NCBI GenBank assembly: GCA_004431415.1
Contig: QPMI01000587.1
Location: forward strand, 1 to 64,000
Length of the DNA: 64,000 bases
DNA from: Cyanophora paradoxa
Taxonomy: Eukaryota; Glaucocystophyceae; Cyanophorales; Cyanophoraceae
Reading direction: 5' to 3'
A program made the translations under genes and the position numbers. This document shows positions 53,471 to 64,000 of the stretch, in pieces. The notes under the pieces were generated by a model. That model had not been told where the DNA came from. It was given only the letters and a program-made list of their open reading frames with translations, and made no database searches. Within the stretch, counting starts at the first letter, position 1, and every line of letters starts with the position of its first letter.

Positions 53471-54151
53471 CTGGTGCCGTATCAGCCTTGGGAGCTAACC
53501 AATCTTGAACTACATTGGACTTGTCGCTAATTTGATGAACCCCCTCTCAATTTCAAATTGTGTATTCCATTGGTATCGGACGGGGGGCGGGGGCATACAG
53601 GGGTAAACAGGGGGGTAACGGGGGGCCGGGCGGGGGCGTACAGGGGGGCTAGGCGCGGGGAACGGGATTATTCGGGGCTTCACTACAGCGGGACTATGCG
53701 GGGCTGTGACTGGGACTGGGGAGGCGCGATTGGTGGAGCTGTATTGTAGAGCGAGCTAGGGGGGCCACAGTGAACCATTGATTTTTGCAGGAAACATTAA
53801 TTTTTGCAGTGGAAACAATAGCAATCACCTGTCCTGCGGGAGAAGATGCTACCCTGTCCTTACAGGATTTCCATTCGCTGTCGATTGTGAGAAGGTGCGA
53901 CATAACCTTGCCCAATCTTGCCCTTCCAAACTTGGCGTCATCGTTCCTCACTCTTAACCTTCCTTCTGATCGCTCAATCAATGTTTATGTCCACTCTCTT
54001 ATGCATTCGTTCCCTGCCCTCACCTCACGGTGGCTGGCTTGCCTGCTCAGCTTGTGCATCTAAAAAATCAAACATACAGGTCATACAAAAATGGGAACAC
54101 ACACAAATGGGAAGGTCATAAAAATGGAAAAAACCTCAGCATTCCGGCCTT
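53471..54151. other. Non-coding region with G-rich tract
   Basis: No convincing gene. 53578-53680 is very G-rich on the plus strand (runs of 4-7 G such as cggggggcgggggc) and could form G-quadruplexes. 53775-53825 has two near-repeats of attaatttttgcag. The rest is probably the 3' flank of the transporter gene. Confidence 0.5.
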
Positions 54152-55108
54152 TTAAGATCTTTTCTGCTGGCCAGAGAACAGAATCCAACTTGCTACCAGA
54201 AAAGCGAGGTAGGTTAGGAAGGTTTGAACAAGAGAATGGGTAAATTCCGCATGGCCCAATAGAATTAGACATGCTAATTTCAGATGAGCCATTATTTCGT
54301 GAGTTACTGGATCTGTTTGCTTTAATATGGCTGCGGATGAAAAAAGAACCAACACCCCTAAAAAGCAGGATAGTATGGTCAACTGGACTGGGAGGAAAAC
54401 GTGCTTATGGCAACCACATACCAACACGATCGACCCGCTTATAAATGCTGTAACGGGCGAGGACCTGTATAGATACTGGATAGTACTTAAATTGTATTTC
54501 TTCTGCACTCGTGCTGTGAGAAGCAGACAAGTTGGGCAAACTATCGCTGCAAAAAAGGAGTAAAAAATCCCAATGTAAGTCCATTCTATAGACGACACGA
54601 AAAGGCCGCATAGCAATGTAAGAAGAAGGAGGGTGCGGACTGCATCGCGAAAAGAGATTGCAATGCCCATGAACTGATGCTGCAATACGGCACTGATCGG
54701 AGTGTGGAGGAGTTTGCAAACCTGTCGGGTGTGTTGGCAAAGAGTGCGTCTTTCATTGAGCACGAACCTGGTAGCTGCTGATTGGGTTGTAAAATAGGCT
54801 CAAGTTCAGGCAAACGATTCCAGTTATGGAGGCCAGAGAAGCAGCAAAAATATCAGCAGTTTGAGCAGCATTGTTAGCGGCGAATACCGCCTTGTAGTGA
54901 AGTGCACGGGTGATGACAAGTAAGGACATGTGATGGAGCCATGTCAAGAAAACCACTTCGGGAGCAGCATCACGTGATTGAAAAAAAGGAAGACATGGCA
55001 CTCACCTTCACGCCAGGAGCGCTGTTGGATGAAAATTGAACGATTGATCCAAATCAAACAAATAGACGACAAAATGTTCATGAAAATTAGAAAGAGTTTT
55101 TTGCTCAT
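54152..55108 (-). CDS. Nucleotide-sugar/triose-phosphate transporter family gene, three exons
   Basis: Host gene of the drug/metabolite transporter superfamily, TPT branch (SLC35E3- or plant UDP-xylose transporter-like). Exons on the minus strand: 55108-55006, 54955-54768, 54721-54152, giving about 286 residues. Intron 1 (55005-54956, 50 nt) is GTGAGT...AG; intron 2 (54767-54722, 46 nt) is GT...ACAG. Removing both yields one continuous frame with family signatures in order: NILSSICLIWINRSIF at the start, VFLTWLHH, NLSLFYNPISSYQ then VCKLLHTPISAVL across intron 2, VQKKYNLSTIQYLYRSSPV, and TDPVTHEIMAHLKLACLILL near the end. Roughly eight to ten membrane segments are expected, and it probably works in the Golgi or a plastid. 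Substrate not determinable by eye. No disabling mutation seen. Confidence 0.85.
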
Positions 55109-55182
55109 GTTGATTATTATTAATTGTAAAAACGTGTCATATCAAATCATGCCCGATGCAGCCTCCTTTTTGGAGTAACTGG
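55109..55182. other. Upstream flank of the transporter gene
   Basis: Short AT-rich 5' flank (minus strand) before the transporter ATG; probable promoter, no specific box identified. Confidence 0.3.
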
Positions 55183-55406
55183 GCCCGACGGGAATTCGAA
55201 ATCACAAGGTGGAGAGGGAGTGAACCCAGGAAACATTCGAATCCACAAAGACTCGGTGGGAGTCCCACTTGGAAGGGCAGAGCCTCTCCCAGGGCCGCTG
55301 CTGGGCAGGGGGTAACAGTCAGACTCCCACTGGGTGTTCTGGGATTTGAACGTTTCCTGGATTCATTCCCTGTCCTCATATTGGTGACTTCGAAATCCCA
55401 TCAGGC
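55183..55406. repeat. Imperfect inverted repeat (fold-back)
   Basis: The left arm from 55183 (gcccgacgggaattcgaa) and the right arm ending 55406 (cgaaatcccatcaggc) are inverted copies about 82 bp long, including gtgaacccaggaaacattcg against gaacgtttcctggattcatt, around a 60 bp centre. The right arm sequence also recurs at about 57512-57590, so this is a dispersed family partly inverted here. Confidence 0.65.
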
Positions 55407-55545
55407 ACACAACAGGGCCCACAATAGAAGTCAGTGCACACGAAAACTTTCCAGGGGGAACAAACACATGGCCCTAGCCATTGGCAGGTGCACCGTGCCC
55501 AGCAGAGGCCCTGAAAAAGGCTCCGCTGTTCCAAGTGGGACCCTT
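55407..55545. repeat. Diverged copy of the 57.6 kb repeat
   Basis: Contains gaaaactttccagggggaac and cagcagaggccctg, as at 57600-57700, with a degenerate form of the satellite core (tggccctagccattgg). Confidence 0.6.
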
Positions 55546-55673
55546 ATGGAGAGATTCGGGGTGCATTTTTCTTCTTTTTTGTGGCAGATCGGAAACCTGG
55601 GGCCTTTAAATCCGTGATGTGCTGGTGGGTGGGGTCATGTTCTGAAGGCTAGCGCCTTGTGCATATTCCCCCG
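55546..55673 (+). repeat. Isolated satellite module
   Basis: One long module, plus orientation, with intact core gaaggctagcgccttgtg, ending at the ccccc box. Confidence 0.9.
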
Positions 55674-56045
55674 GTATATATATCAGTTGGAATTGTGTAT
55701 TCAATCCATGAGCTGCCAACAACAGTGTCACCACTCTCATCATTGTGTGATAGCCCCCAGCTGCTAGTACTCGTGAGGTTTAGGGGGAAGTTAATCTTGG
55801 GTTCTGATAATTAAAACCAAAGTCTACCACTGCATAAGCCCTTGCGCTTGCAGTTGGTAGCATCGGAGTGAACAAATCAAACCGATCATATCTCATATGC
55901 CAAAAGAACTCCAGCAATTGCTACAAATTCAAATCACAGAGCCGCGGCCTGGAATAGGCTCGGTCACAGGCTCGTCAGGACGGACCCTATTCTAGAAATA
56001 GAACCCGAAGTCGAAAATATTCTTGAGGAAGAGGATTTAAGAGCG
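55674..56045 (+). other. 5' region of a Gag-protease element with primer-binding-site-like sequence
   Basis: TGGTAGCATCGGAG at 55855-55868 resembles a tRNA primer site and follows a sequence ending CTTGCA. tgtgatagccccc at about 55746 recurs at about 57795, so 55746-55852 may be the remains of a 5' LTR and 57795 the first bases of the 3' LTR. Tentative. Confidence 0.4.
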
Positions 56046-57490
56046 ATGGCTGCCGCCCAGAAGATCGACATCATTTCCCGTCTTAACACGAGCAGTCAAA
56101 ATAAGTATGATGGCACTAGCCCTTCGTTCACATATGACAATTTTCTAGCTGAAGTGAATTTTAATTTAAGCATGGAACTTCCATGGACCAACAACGATAA
56201 ATTTCAGATCATACAGGCTATTACTACTGGAGCGGTCAAACTATTTGTTGATGGGAAGAAGCCTAATGGGGCGATCCCTGATGGATTTATTGCATCTCTG
56301 TTGAATGATATTAAAATGCGATTCGATTTCAGTGAAACGGACTACTGGAAGGAAATCGAAAATTTGAATCCTCGTAATCCACTAACCAATGAGTTTGATC
56401 TCCGAGTATTTTTGTCTAGAGTGGCCTTGATTGCTCCGAAAGCGTGGCCCAACGAATCGGACAGTAACCGTGTAAACAAAATGAAATTTTGGTTGTGCGT
56501 TGGGTTGAATATTAGAATGGGAGAAATCCGATCTGTTGATGATTTTCTCAGAGTTCGTGAAAAGGTAAAAAAGAAGAAAAATGTGCCTCTGGTTCTTGAA
56601 CAGCCAAAAGGGGATCAACCTGTTATGTCAGCTGCCGCAAACGCTCCATCCAATTCTTCTTCTAATGCTGCTAATCGTCTAGGCAATGTTGGAAATGTAG
56701 GAATTAATATTGGAAATGTTCCTTCTGGATCTGTTGGCTCTAGGCCTGGGTGCCAGCATTGTGGACTGTTTTTGGATTTGTTTCCTCGACATGATCCGGA
56801 CCAGTGTCAGAATAGACCTGGGGCACCGCCTCGAGCACCTTTTTATGGATCTCGTGGGTATTCTGGACCCAATCGAGGCAGTTTTCAGCAGAGAGGCTCT
56901 TATCGTCCCCAGATTGTAAATCAGCGCCCTGCCCGCCAGGTAAATAATGTCCAGGAAGATGTTGAGGAAAATGTGTCTAATGAAACCAACTCTGGGTACT
57001 CGGCTAGGGATAAAAGAGTGTATACAAAGCAGGAGCTCATGCAACTTCGCCCTAGGGAAGGGACAGTGCCAATCACCATCCAAGGTGTGAGGACCAAAGC
57101 ACTGCTGGATTCTGGAGCTGATGTCTCACTAGCAACAACAAGTTTGTTAAATCAAGCCTCGGACAAACCAGCACTCTTCTCTAATGCAACTGTGCCCAAA
57201 CTGAAAGGATTCAACAACAACATTGTAGAAGCAGTTGGTAAAATGCAAGTAACTGTGGAGCTTGGATCTTTGAAAACAACTGAACCAGTTGTTGTTGTAG
57301 ATAAGCTTGCTCATGATGTTATCTTGGGCAGAGATTATCTGATCAAGAACCAAATGGATATGTCTTTTTCTGACGGGTGTGTGACATCAAAGATCGACAA
57401 GAATTTTCAGGTTCCAATAGAGTTGGGCAAGAATAATCGCCTGAAGCTAAACAATACTGTGTCTCTACCTGCTGCATGTGGAGTTAAAGT
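56046..57490 (+). pseudogene. Gag-protease of an LTR retroelement, 3'-truncated
   Basis: About 480 codons of element origin from ATG 56046. Gag-type helical domain (residues 1-180), a finger CQHCGLFLDLFPRHDPDQC (C-x2-C-x9-H-x4-C), an Arg/Gly/Ser/Asn-rich region (RGYSGPNRGSFQQRGSY), then an aspartic protease with ALLDSGADVSLATT and ILGRDYL. The frame then runs into the repeat at about 57500 and stops at 57710, so reverse transcriptase and integrase are absent. Different from the other Ty3-like Gag/protease sequences here. Confidence 0.8.
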
Positions 57491-57504
57491 TGCCCTTTCC
57501 TCCA

Positions 57505-57775
57505 ACACTGCACCGAGTGTTTGGGGGCTTGAATGTTTCCTGGGTTCACTCCCTCTTAGCCCTGGTCAGTTTGAATTCCCGTTGGGCCCACAACAGCAAG
57601 GTCAGGTGCACACAAAAACTTTCCAGGGGGAACGTGCACAAGGTGCTAGCCTTAGGCAGGTGCACCCAGCCCAGCAGAGGCCCTGTAAGAGGCTCTGCCC
57701 TTCCAAGTAGGTCAGGTGCACACAAAAACTTTCCAGGGGGAACATGCACAAGGCGCTAGCCTTAAGCAGGGATCA
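57505..57775 (-). repeat. Dispersed repeat carrying the satellite core, 1.5 copies
   Basis: Two copies of a unit starting gtcaggtgcacacaaaaact, each with ttccagggggaac, tgcacaaggygctagcctta and gcag. The last part equals the satellite core in minus orientation, while the rest is unrelated to the satellite. Confidence 0.8.
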
Positions 57776-57814
57776 CCGTGAAGTTTCGGGGGGTGTTGTG
57801 ATAGCCCCCGTTGG

Positions 57815-59540
57815 ATGCCCGCTCGCACATATTTCCCTTATTTTCGCTCCCTGCGTGCTCCAATATTTTACCTGAGCTCCAACGGCAAGAAGATTATGGG
57901 CTTTATCGCGGTCCCCATGTTTGGTGAAGGGATGCTCTCGGAAATTCAAGTTAACAACAATTTCCGCTGGAGCAAGGAAGCCCCTCTCATCACGCCAACA
58001 CAGCTGCAAGAACTTGTTGGCAACCGAGTGTCGCCCCCAGCTCTCCTCGAGAAGGTCCAGCAGAAGTTCCGATCGTACAAGCTTGACTACCTCGTCGCGG
58101 AAAAGAAGTTCGGCGACCTCTGCCTGGTAGTTACCCAAGACCCGTCCAACCAAGCGGAACACATATACATTGGAGTCGAGGCCTCACATGCTGACTGGAC
58201 AGCAGCAACAAGCAGGATTCTAATGGCTACGGCAGCAGATGCCAGACTGGACAACCTGACGCGACCTCAGTTCCTGCACCCGACCTTCAAGGGCCCGTCA
58301 AGTGACACCCCTCTGGCAATGGTCCGGGTCCTGGTCAACGGCCAGCTCACGACCGGCATGGGCCAGCAGCTAATTGACGCCGCAATCAACCGTGTTCTTC
58401 AGTTGGAGGGAAACTCGGCACGGGTCAACAAGCACCAAGTCATCATGCACTTCACAAAGCTTACAGACCGGGTGCCAAGGCGGGACAATGTGTACCTTCA
58501 GGAGACAGTCCAACGGATGTGTACCGTTTTCCATTTTACTACAGCATGGGCAATCGGACAAGCACTTGTTGGGGCAAAGGAGGGAGTCCCGGCCGAAACT
58601 TTCGCAGGCAACAGAGTCTCAAACTATGTCACTATGACCACAAACAGAGACCCTGTCGTTGATTTTGACATAGTCCCGACTTCTTACGCCAAGACCACAA
58701 TGGACTTGGTCACGCCGACCGAATACACAGCTGACCACGAAGAAATGCCAACATACATCACTGTCGGATTGGAGATTGGAGATGAGGACCATGAGAAGCA
58801 AGAGGCAAATGACATGTTGGCCAGAAGGATTCGAGCGGTGAGTCTTCATACAGAATGTAACCAGAGAAAACTCAACAGAGTCACAGATGCATCGGCTCCC
58901 CATCGACTCCAGACTGCGGTTCCAACTGGGGCGCATGTCCCTGCCGCAGTCCCGAGCCCTCTCAGAGCTGATGGCGCTGGCCAAGCGGAAGCAAGCGGTG
59001 GACGCAGGCCAAGTAGTGGCAACTATCTACGAGATGGAAGACGGCACGTCCCTCCTAAACATGATGTACGCCAGCTCACACAGTCACAGGGGTCTCCGAA
59101 GCCCACATTTACGCCATTCACATCCCCAACTGGAATGGACGATTCAATTGGGCACCCTTCTGTAAAACATGCTTCAGCCAGACATCTGATATCTGCAAGG
59201 AGCTTGAATCTTACATCCATAAGGCAGACAAGTGCCCACACAAACCGGTGCACCAGACCCAAGGAACTAAGGCAGAACCTGGGCCAAACATTGACATTCC
59301 CCCGCATGTTCACCACAGGATCGGCCTGGCAACGGACCAGGACAGGATGGACAGGGCGGACGGGGCGGACGGGGCGGGCGGGGCGGCCGCGGCCGCGGAA
59401 ACCCACGGGGGCGTGGGGGCCTCGGCCCCAACTCCCAGACCCACGTGCGGTCCTCCAACCAAGTGCGGGACGATTTCGCTGCCGCAGGATACTGAGCAGA
59501 ACAGACCAAGAATCACGAGTAGTCCATGAACAAAACAAAA
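57815..59540 (+). pseudogene. LINE ORF1-like region, frameshifted
   Basis: Starts at ATG 57815. About 340 codons of folded-looking protein are open to around 58840. The best protein-like reading then moves to another frame (LPIDSRLRFQLGRMSLPQSR, 58890-59080), then a third (FNWAPFCKTCFSQTSDICKE with later CPHKP, 59080-59260; a Cys/His cluster as in ORF1 zinc fingers). A Gly/Ala/Arg low-complexity stretch follows (gcggacggggc repeats, 59345-59400). An overlapping frame is technically open throughout but has poor composition after 58840. Family not recognised. Confidence 0.5.
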
Positions 59541-59554
59541 TACAACAAGCTGCA

Positions 59555-60427
59555 ATGGTATTGCATGCCGTGATCGCACATCTGCAAGAGGCAATCATTC
59601 CCATTATAGTGTCCTGCCCCTACCTTCTCGGACCACTGCTACTTATTGAAGGAATCTCCCGGATAGCCACTGCTCAGTCAAGAAAGCGAGCGCTCACAAA
59701 CTTCGTCCTGATGATAGTGCTCATAGGCTGCATCGGGCAACTTCCCACAACCTCAGCCCTTGAGAGTGAGAGAATTATCCAAGAGAGCTTGGAGGGAGCA
59801 CTAGACCACAGCGACACACACTTTGGTCAGGACCCCATCCAAATACACAAGCAGAAGCCAGACGACCTGGTTAGGATCACATCCTGGAATTGCCAGACAC
59901 TCAATGAAGACAAACTGTCTATGGCCCTGACTACAGCACGAGAGTGGTCCTATGACATATTAGCCCTTCAGGAAACCAACGCCTCTGAAACAAAAGGGAA
60001 AATCTGGCAAACACAATACTCGAAGGACGGAGTCTTCTTACACTCGGGCAGGAAGAAAGACCCGCGTGGGTCGGGGACCGGCCTATGGTTGAGCGAACGA
60101 CTCAAGATTCACATAGGAAAACGGTTTACCTGGCCGGGAAGGCTAATAGGGGTGGAACTGAACTTCGCGGCTAAAAAGATCATCATTGCGTCCTTATATA
60201 TGCCAGCAACTGAACGGCGAGACACGGGTCACAAGAAAGAACAGGAGGACCTTATAGAATACATCCGTACCACAATCAGAGCAACAGCATACGCCAGCCC
60301 AGTTAAATGCTCGATTATACTAGTTGGAGACTTTAACAGTGTGGCGAACCCCCAGCAGGATCGAATCACAACAGATCAGGGCCAGACAGAACATTTTGGA
60401 CAACAATGCAAAATGAATGGGGACTGA
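59555..60427 (+). pseudogene. LINE ORF2 N-terminal part: membrane-like segment and APE endonuclease
   Basis: From ATG 59555 two hydrophobic stretches (AIIPIIVSCPYLLGPLLLIE and FVLMIVLIGCIG) precede an APE-type endonuclease with RITSWNCQTLN, DILALQETNAS and ILVGDFNSVANPQQDR. The last endonuclease motif (SDHLPV) is in the next frame, offset by -1, so ORF2 is interrupted at about 60380-60425. It nicks target DNA to prime reverse transcription. Confidence 0.75.
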
Positions 60428-63261
60428 CAGACATCGGACAGCCCGGGGAGGTCACATTCTGGGCGGGCAAAGGAGCAGCCCTCCACGCCGCAAGACTTGA
60501 CACGATGGTGGTAACAGCCGACGTCCGACCAGCAACGAAAGGAGCCCGGGCCATTGCGATAGCAGCACACCAACCTGGCCACTCCGACCACCTCCCCGTC
60601 TGCGCCGACTTCAACTTCAAGGCAATGGAGATGGAAATCAAAGGATCGAATAAACCGAACGCACCGGTTCCAGGACCCCCACGGTTTACAATTGAAGAAC
60701 AGGACATTGAAGTTCGCACCAAGTACAAGGTGAAAGTAATGGAAGAACTGGACAGAACTATAGGCCGCCAGGTCGAGGAAATTATAAACGAATTAAGTCA
60801 TCCAACACAGGAACTACGCCGCTCCAAGGATGAACGGCTGACAAGGCTACACACAATTGTAACAGCCATAGTTCCCACCATGCAAACTGCAGCACGGAAA
60901 CCAGAGTTTGCTAAAGCGGAGATATTTAGAGATAGAACCGTCCAGAAAATGAAGAATCCAAGCACAACCCCAGACGTAGCCCTGGTTCGACGGGGGCGCA
61001 CCCTCCTCAAGGCATGGGTGCAGGCACCACAAGACGCCCCCAGCAAATTGGAAGAAGTAGGACGTCTGCGAGCACACATCAAGCAGCACAACCAGGAGAT
61101 AGACGAGGATAAAGATAACATCCAGCACGACATCCCAAAATACAAGCTGTCCAAACTGGAGCCACCACCAGAATACAAGAAAGACGAACCGTGGGAGGCT
61201 TTCTGCGAAACTTGGAAGAGCTGGCTGGAAACGATGGATTCCAAGATCTCCAGAGCGAAGAACAGTCACCACAGACTGAAGATTCAGGCCCTAATACACA
61301 AAAGACGGACCAAGCTGGAGAACCACAAACAAATGGGGTCATACATAGCGGGAGTGATGGAAAAACGATCACGCACACCGCTGATGCATGTAGTATGGAA
61401 AGACGAGAAGGGCCAACTACAGCACAGTAACGACTCAAACACAGTGACGTCCGTCATGGCCAATCACTGGAAGAATTGGTGGGCGCCACGCGCACCTATA
61501 GAAGATAAAACAGAATGGCTGAAACTCTTCGGCCAAGAGGTGACGGAAGCCCTGATCGCGATGCATGCCGAAAGAGATGACATCAAACACCAGGCGTATG
61601 CAAACGCAACAAACCTACCGGACGACAAGGAATTAGATAGAATAATAGGCGGACTCCAAAACGGAGCAGCAGGACCATCACAATTAAGCAATGCAATGAT
61701 CAAATTCCTGTACCTTCCACTGAAGTACGGTCCGGGAGAAAAGGCACAGGCAGAAGACAAGCTGAAGCACATAGGAACTGCCGACGCGATTGTAGAAAAA
61801 GAATTTACAGCGCCACTAAGGATGCTGATCAAAGCAATCATCTGGGAACTCATGGACCTGGATGATATGCCAGCCCCAATGGCAGAAGCACTCATATGTC
61901 CCCTTCCGAAGACAGGCACACACGACGGTACATTAGAGAATCTGCGCCCCATCGCCCTTCAAGACACACTGCTGAAAATAGTGGCAAGTATTTACACAGA
62001 ACGACTCACCATAATCATGCAGGATAACAAAATCCTGAGCGAGTCGAACTTTGGATTCACTCCAGGGGTAGGCACAGAGGAACCCTTATACATCTTGAGA
62101 GCAGCTATTGAAGACGCACACAAGTTTAACAAGCCAATCTATAAAGCGGGCGTCGACGTCAAAAAGGCATACTGTAGCGTCATGTGGTCGTCCCTCGAAA
62201 AAGCCCTCCGGCAAAAGAAGATCCCAGAGAAAATCATTGCCTTCTTCAGAAGATGGGATGAGAAGAGAATGGGACGAGCAATAACGGGATTGGGGCTGTC
62301 AGACCTATTTGAGATCCAATGTGGAATGGCGCAAGGAGCAAACCAAAGCCCACTCTTCTGGCGGATTTTTGTAGATCAGAAAGAGCGAATCATATCTAAA
62401 CTTGCAAAGCAAAATGGCTGGAGCTACCAGTTTGGACCGGCTCCTCAGAAGAAAGGACTACCCCAGGAATGGGCCCCAGATCCAGTTTGGGTGGATGATG
62501 TGGCCTTCGCTGACGACGACGTCCTGCTTAGCGGATCAATAGAAGGACTCCAGCAAATGGTCAAACTAATGTCAGCGTTCTATACGGTACACGACATAGA
62601 GCTCAGCGCGCCAAAAACAGTAGCAACATATTGGCGACCCCGACCCAGCAAAGCTAAACCCCTGACAAAACTAGAAATCTATACGAGAGCAGGACTGGTT
62701 CCGGTTCCTAAAATCCACCAGCCCAACGAAACATTTAAATTTCTTGGGGTTTGGTTCACGATGACACTGAACTGGACGCACCAATTCCAGAACATGCTCG
62801 AGATGGCAGCAGCTATCCTCCGACCAAAACGCCTGACAGACACAGAAATCATCTTCCTCACCCACGTAGTGATAATGCCACGGATAACATACGGACTCAA
62901 AGTGCTCACTTTGTCTGAGACGAAACGGAATCAAATCGATCGTATATTTCGAGGGTTACTCAAAGAAAAAGCAAGTCTTCACCGAGGGTTCCCGTCAGCA
63001 GTACTCCACACGCCCGACATTTACGGTTTACACCCAATACAATACTACCAGCTAAAAATGCACCTCCTAGACGAGAAGACGAGACTCAACCATTGTTCGA
63101 TCTTAAATGAGGCTCTCCCCAGGCATATTCAGCCTCTAGAGCACTCTAGAACCCTGGTGACTGAGCCCCAGCCTTCACACGCAGAGATACAGACCTGGAC
63201 AGTCGGATTCCCAGACACAGGAGCCCGAGGCACAGACGCCTGGCTCGTAGGCACACGCTGA
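60406..63261 (+). pseudogene. LINE ORF2: end of endonuclease and reverse transcriptase
   Basis: 951 codons. The start holds the last endonuclease segment (WGLTDIGQPGEVTFW ... HSDHLPVCADF). Reverse transcriptase motifs: NLRPIALQDTLLKIVASIY, NFGFTPGVGTEEPLYILRAA, GVDVKKAYCSVMW (first catalytic Asp), GMAQGANQSPLFWRIF, DDVAFADDDVLLSG (FADD active site) and the later FKFLGVWF. The final residues run into foreign sequence near 63150, so the natural C-terminus is lost. Confidence 0.85.
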
Positions 63262-63583
63262 CTCGTGTACATGGCTGCAAGAGGGCTTATATAGGCTAGG
63301 CTAGGAAGCTTCTCGAGGGGCTGGCCGACTGCGGCTAGCCTCGGAATATTCACGAATAACTAGCCCTAGAAGCTTCTCGAACATCTAGCCCTAGCCGCCC
63401 TGTCTAAAGGTACATGATCCTGCGCTTGCTAAGGGTACATGATTCTGTATTACAATGAGTCACGCCCTGATCATGAGTTCGATCACGATCACGAAGCTAG
63501 CGCTTCAAAGCGACCACAACATTCGTCCTAGCACCAACGTGACGTCCTCGTCACGAAAACGACCACAACATACGGGCCTAGCA
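63141..63583 (-). repeat. Probable LTR of a minus-strand retroelement
   Basis: Between the LINE end and a minus-strand integrase C-terminus. On the minus strand it has TATATAAG (63293-63286), two cgaccacaacat repeats (63508-63580), and repeated agaagcttct and ggctagggctag motifs. It would be the 3' LTR of the element running off the right edge. Exact ends not determined. Confidence 0.5.
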
Positions 63584-64000
63584 CTAAGCCAGAGGCATAG
63601 ATAACTCAACAGGACGCCCACGCAAACACGTCACATGCACTACAAAAGACTCTCCTGGTCTATGATGTACACGCACGTCGTCTGCAAACGACGTTATCCT
63701 CACTCTAGATCTCGAAATGACTTCTTGCACAAAATAGGGGCCGCTCCAACCCGAAGCGTTCGGAAGTCCAGGCTTCTTTGAACGATCGGTCGGCACGAAA
63801 AGATCCACTGGCTGTCCAGCCATAAACTGTCGCTTTCGACCTCGATTAATATTTACATGCAGATGCCGCATGCGAAGTCCTTGCCGGAACATGTTCAGAA
63901 AGGCTTGCTCCCGATCAAATTTTTGACGGGTACGCAATTCCGTCACCAACGTACTGTAGCCCTCCTTGCTCAGCGACCGCAGTCGGTCGGCCTCAGTAGC
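63584..64000 (-). CDS. Integrase C-terminal part of an LTR retroelement (partial)
   Basis: Open to the right window edge. Starts mid-protein (EADRLRSLSKEGYSTLVTEL) and contains VDLFVPTDRSKKPGLPNASG then WSGPYFVQEVISRSRVRI, the SH3-like W-x-GP-Y/F-x-V segment at the end of Ty3-type integrases. It ends ELSMPLA. Catalytic domains would lie beyond 64000. Confidence 0.6.
   Translation of the reverse strand, partial: ATEADRLRSLSKEGYSTLVTELRTRQKFDREQAFLNMFRQGLRMRHLHVNINRGRKRQFMAGQPVDLFVPTDRSKKPGLPNASGWSGPYFVQEVISRSRVRITSFADDVRVHHRPGESFVVHVTCLRGRPVELSMPLA

Larger units (their letters stand above)
57800..63140 (+). mobile_element. Non-LTR retrotransposon with APE endonuclease and RT
   Basis: Plus-strand LINE: ORF1-like region, an APE-type endonuclease, and a reverse transcriptase. 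Broken by several frameshifts; the 3' end is replaced by LTR-like sequence from about 63110-63180. Confidence 0.85.

Noticed and set aside
54152-55001. Two overlapping minus-strand genes (54152-54763 and 54753-55001)
   Set aside because: A 46 nt GT-AG intron joins them into one transporter, and a further 5' exon at 55006-55108 fits the family N-terminus.
63495-63508. gaagctagcgcttc as another satellite core
   Set aside because: Only the central tagc palindrome is shared; the gggggaa and tgcacaagg parts are absent.
1-64000. tRNA or rRNA genes
   Set aside because: None recognised by eye; a dedicated covariance search would be needed to exclude them.

Overview
The window is eukaryotic nuclear DNA, probably from a unicellular alga or other protist. 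Three things point that way: a spliced nucleotide-sugar transporter gene with 46 and 50 nt introns, several LTR and LINE retroelements, and an integrated virus-like DNA element of the Polinton-like virus (PLV)/virophage world. I cannot name the species. Almost everything is repeats or mobile DNA; the only host gene I can defend is the transporter at 54152-55108 (minus).

Layout. 1-15966 and 30184-36674 are one satellite array built from long (about 124 bp) and short (about 66 bp) modules that combine into higher-order units of 314, 438, 876 and about 1134 bp. It is interrupted at 2211-4019 by a small non-autonomous LTR element (193 bp LTRs, 4 bp target duplication) and at 15967-30183 by a 14,217 bp element with 312/320 bp terminal inverted repeats and a 5 bp target duplication.

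The 14.2 kb element encodes an A32-type packaging ATPase, a double-jelly-roll major capsid protein and a divergent minor capsid (penton-like) protein. It also encodes several unknown proteins, a polymerase-like/SF1-helicase fusion, a retroviral-type integrase and a giant-virus-type dUTPase. Both subterminal regions carry clusters of a 12 bp palindrome (GGTTGCGCAACC type) in mirror orientation. The polymerase-helicase gene has been tandemly duplicated (2.38 kb): the upstream copy has a 1 nt frameshift and the downstream copy lacks its N-terminus. The dUTPase gene is broken by a duplication of 20 bp period. The element therefore looks like a recently integrated but now damaged provirus.

36675-53470 is a retroelement graveyard: a chimeric Ty3-like element, inverted-orientation satellite, a 2.5 kb tandem duplication (Ty3 RNase H/integrase fragments plus a fragment resembling the N-terminal zinc-finger region of a Polinton-type DNA polymerase B), a 5'-truncated LINE, and a nearly intact 1428-residue Ty3 polyprotein with its 3' LTR. 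53471-64000 holds the transporter gene, dispersed repeats sharing a core with the satellite, a truncated Gag-protease, a LINE with APE endonuclease and reverse transcriptase, and the end of another LTR element running off the right edge.
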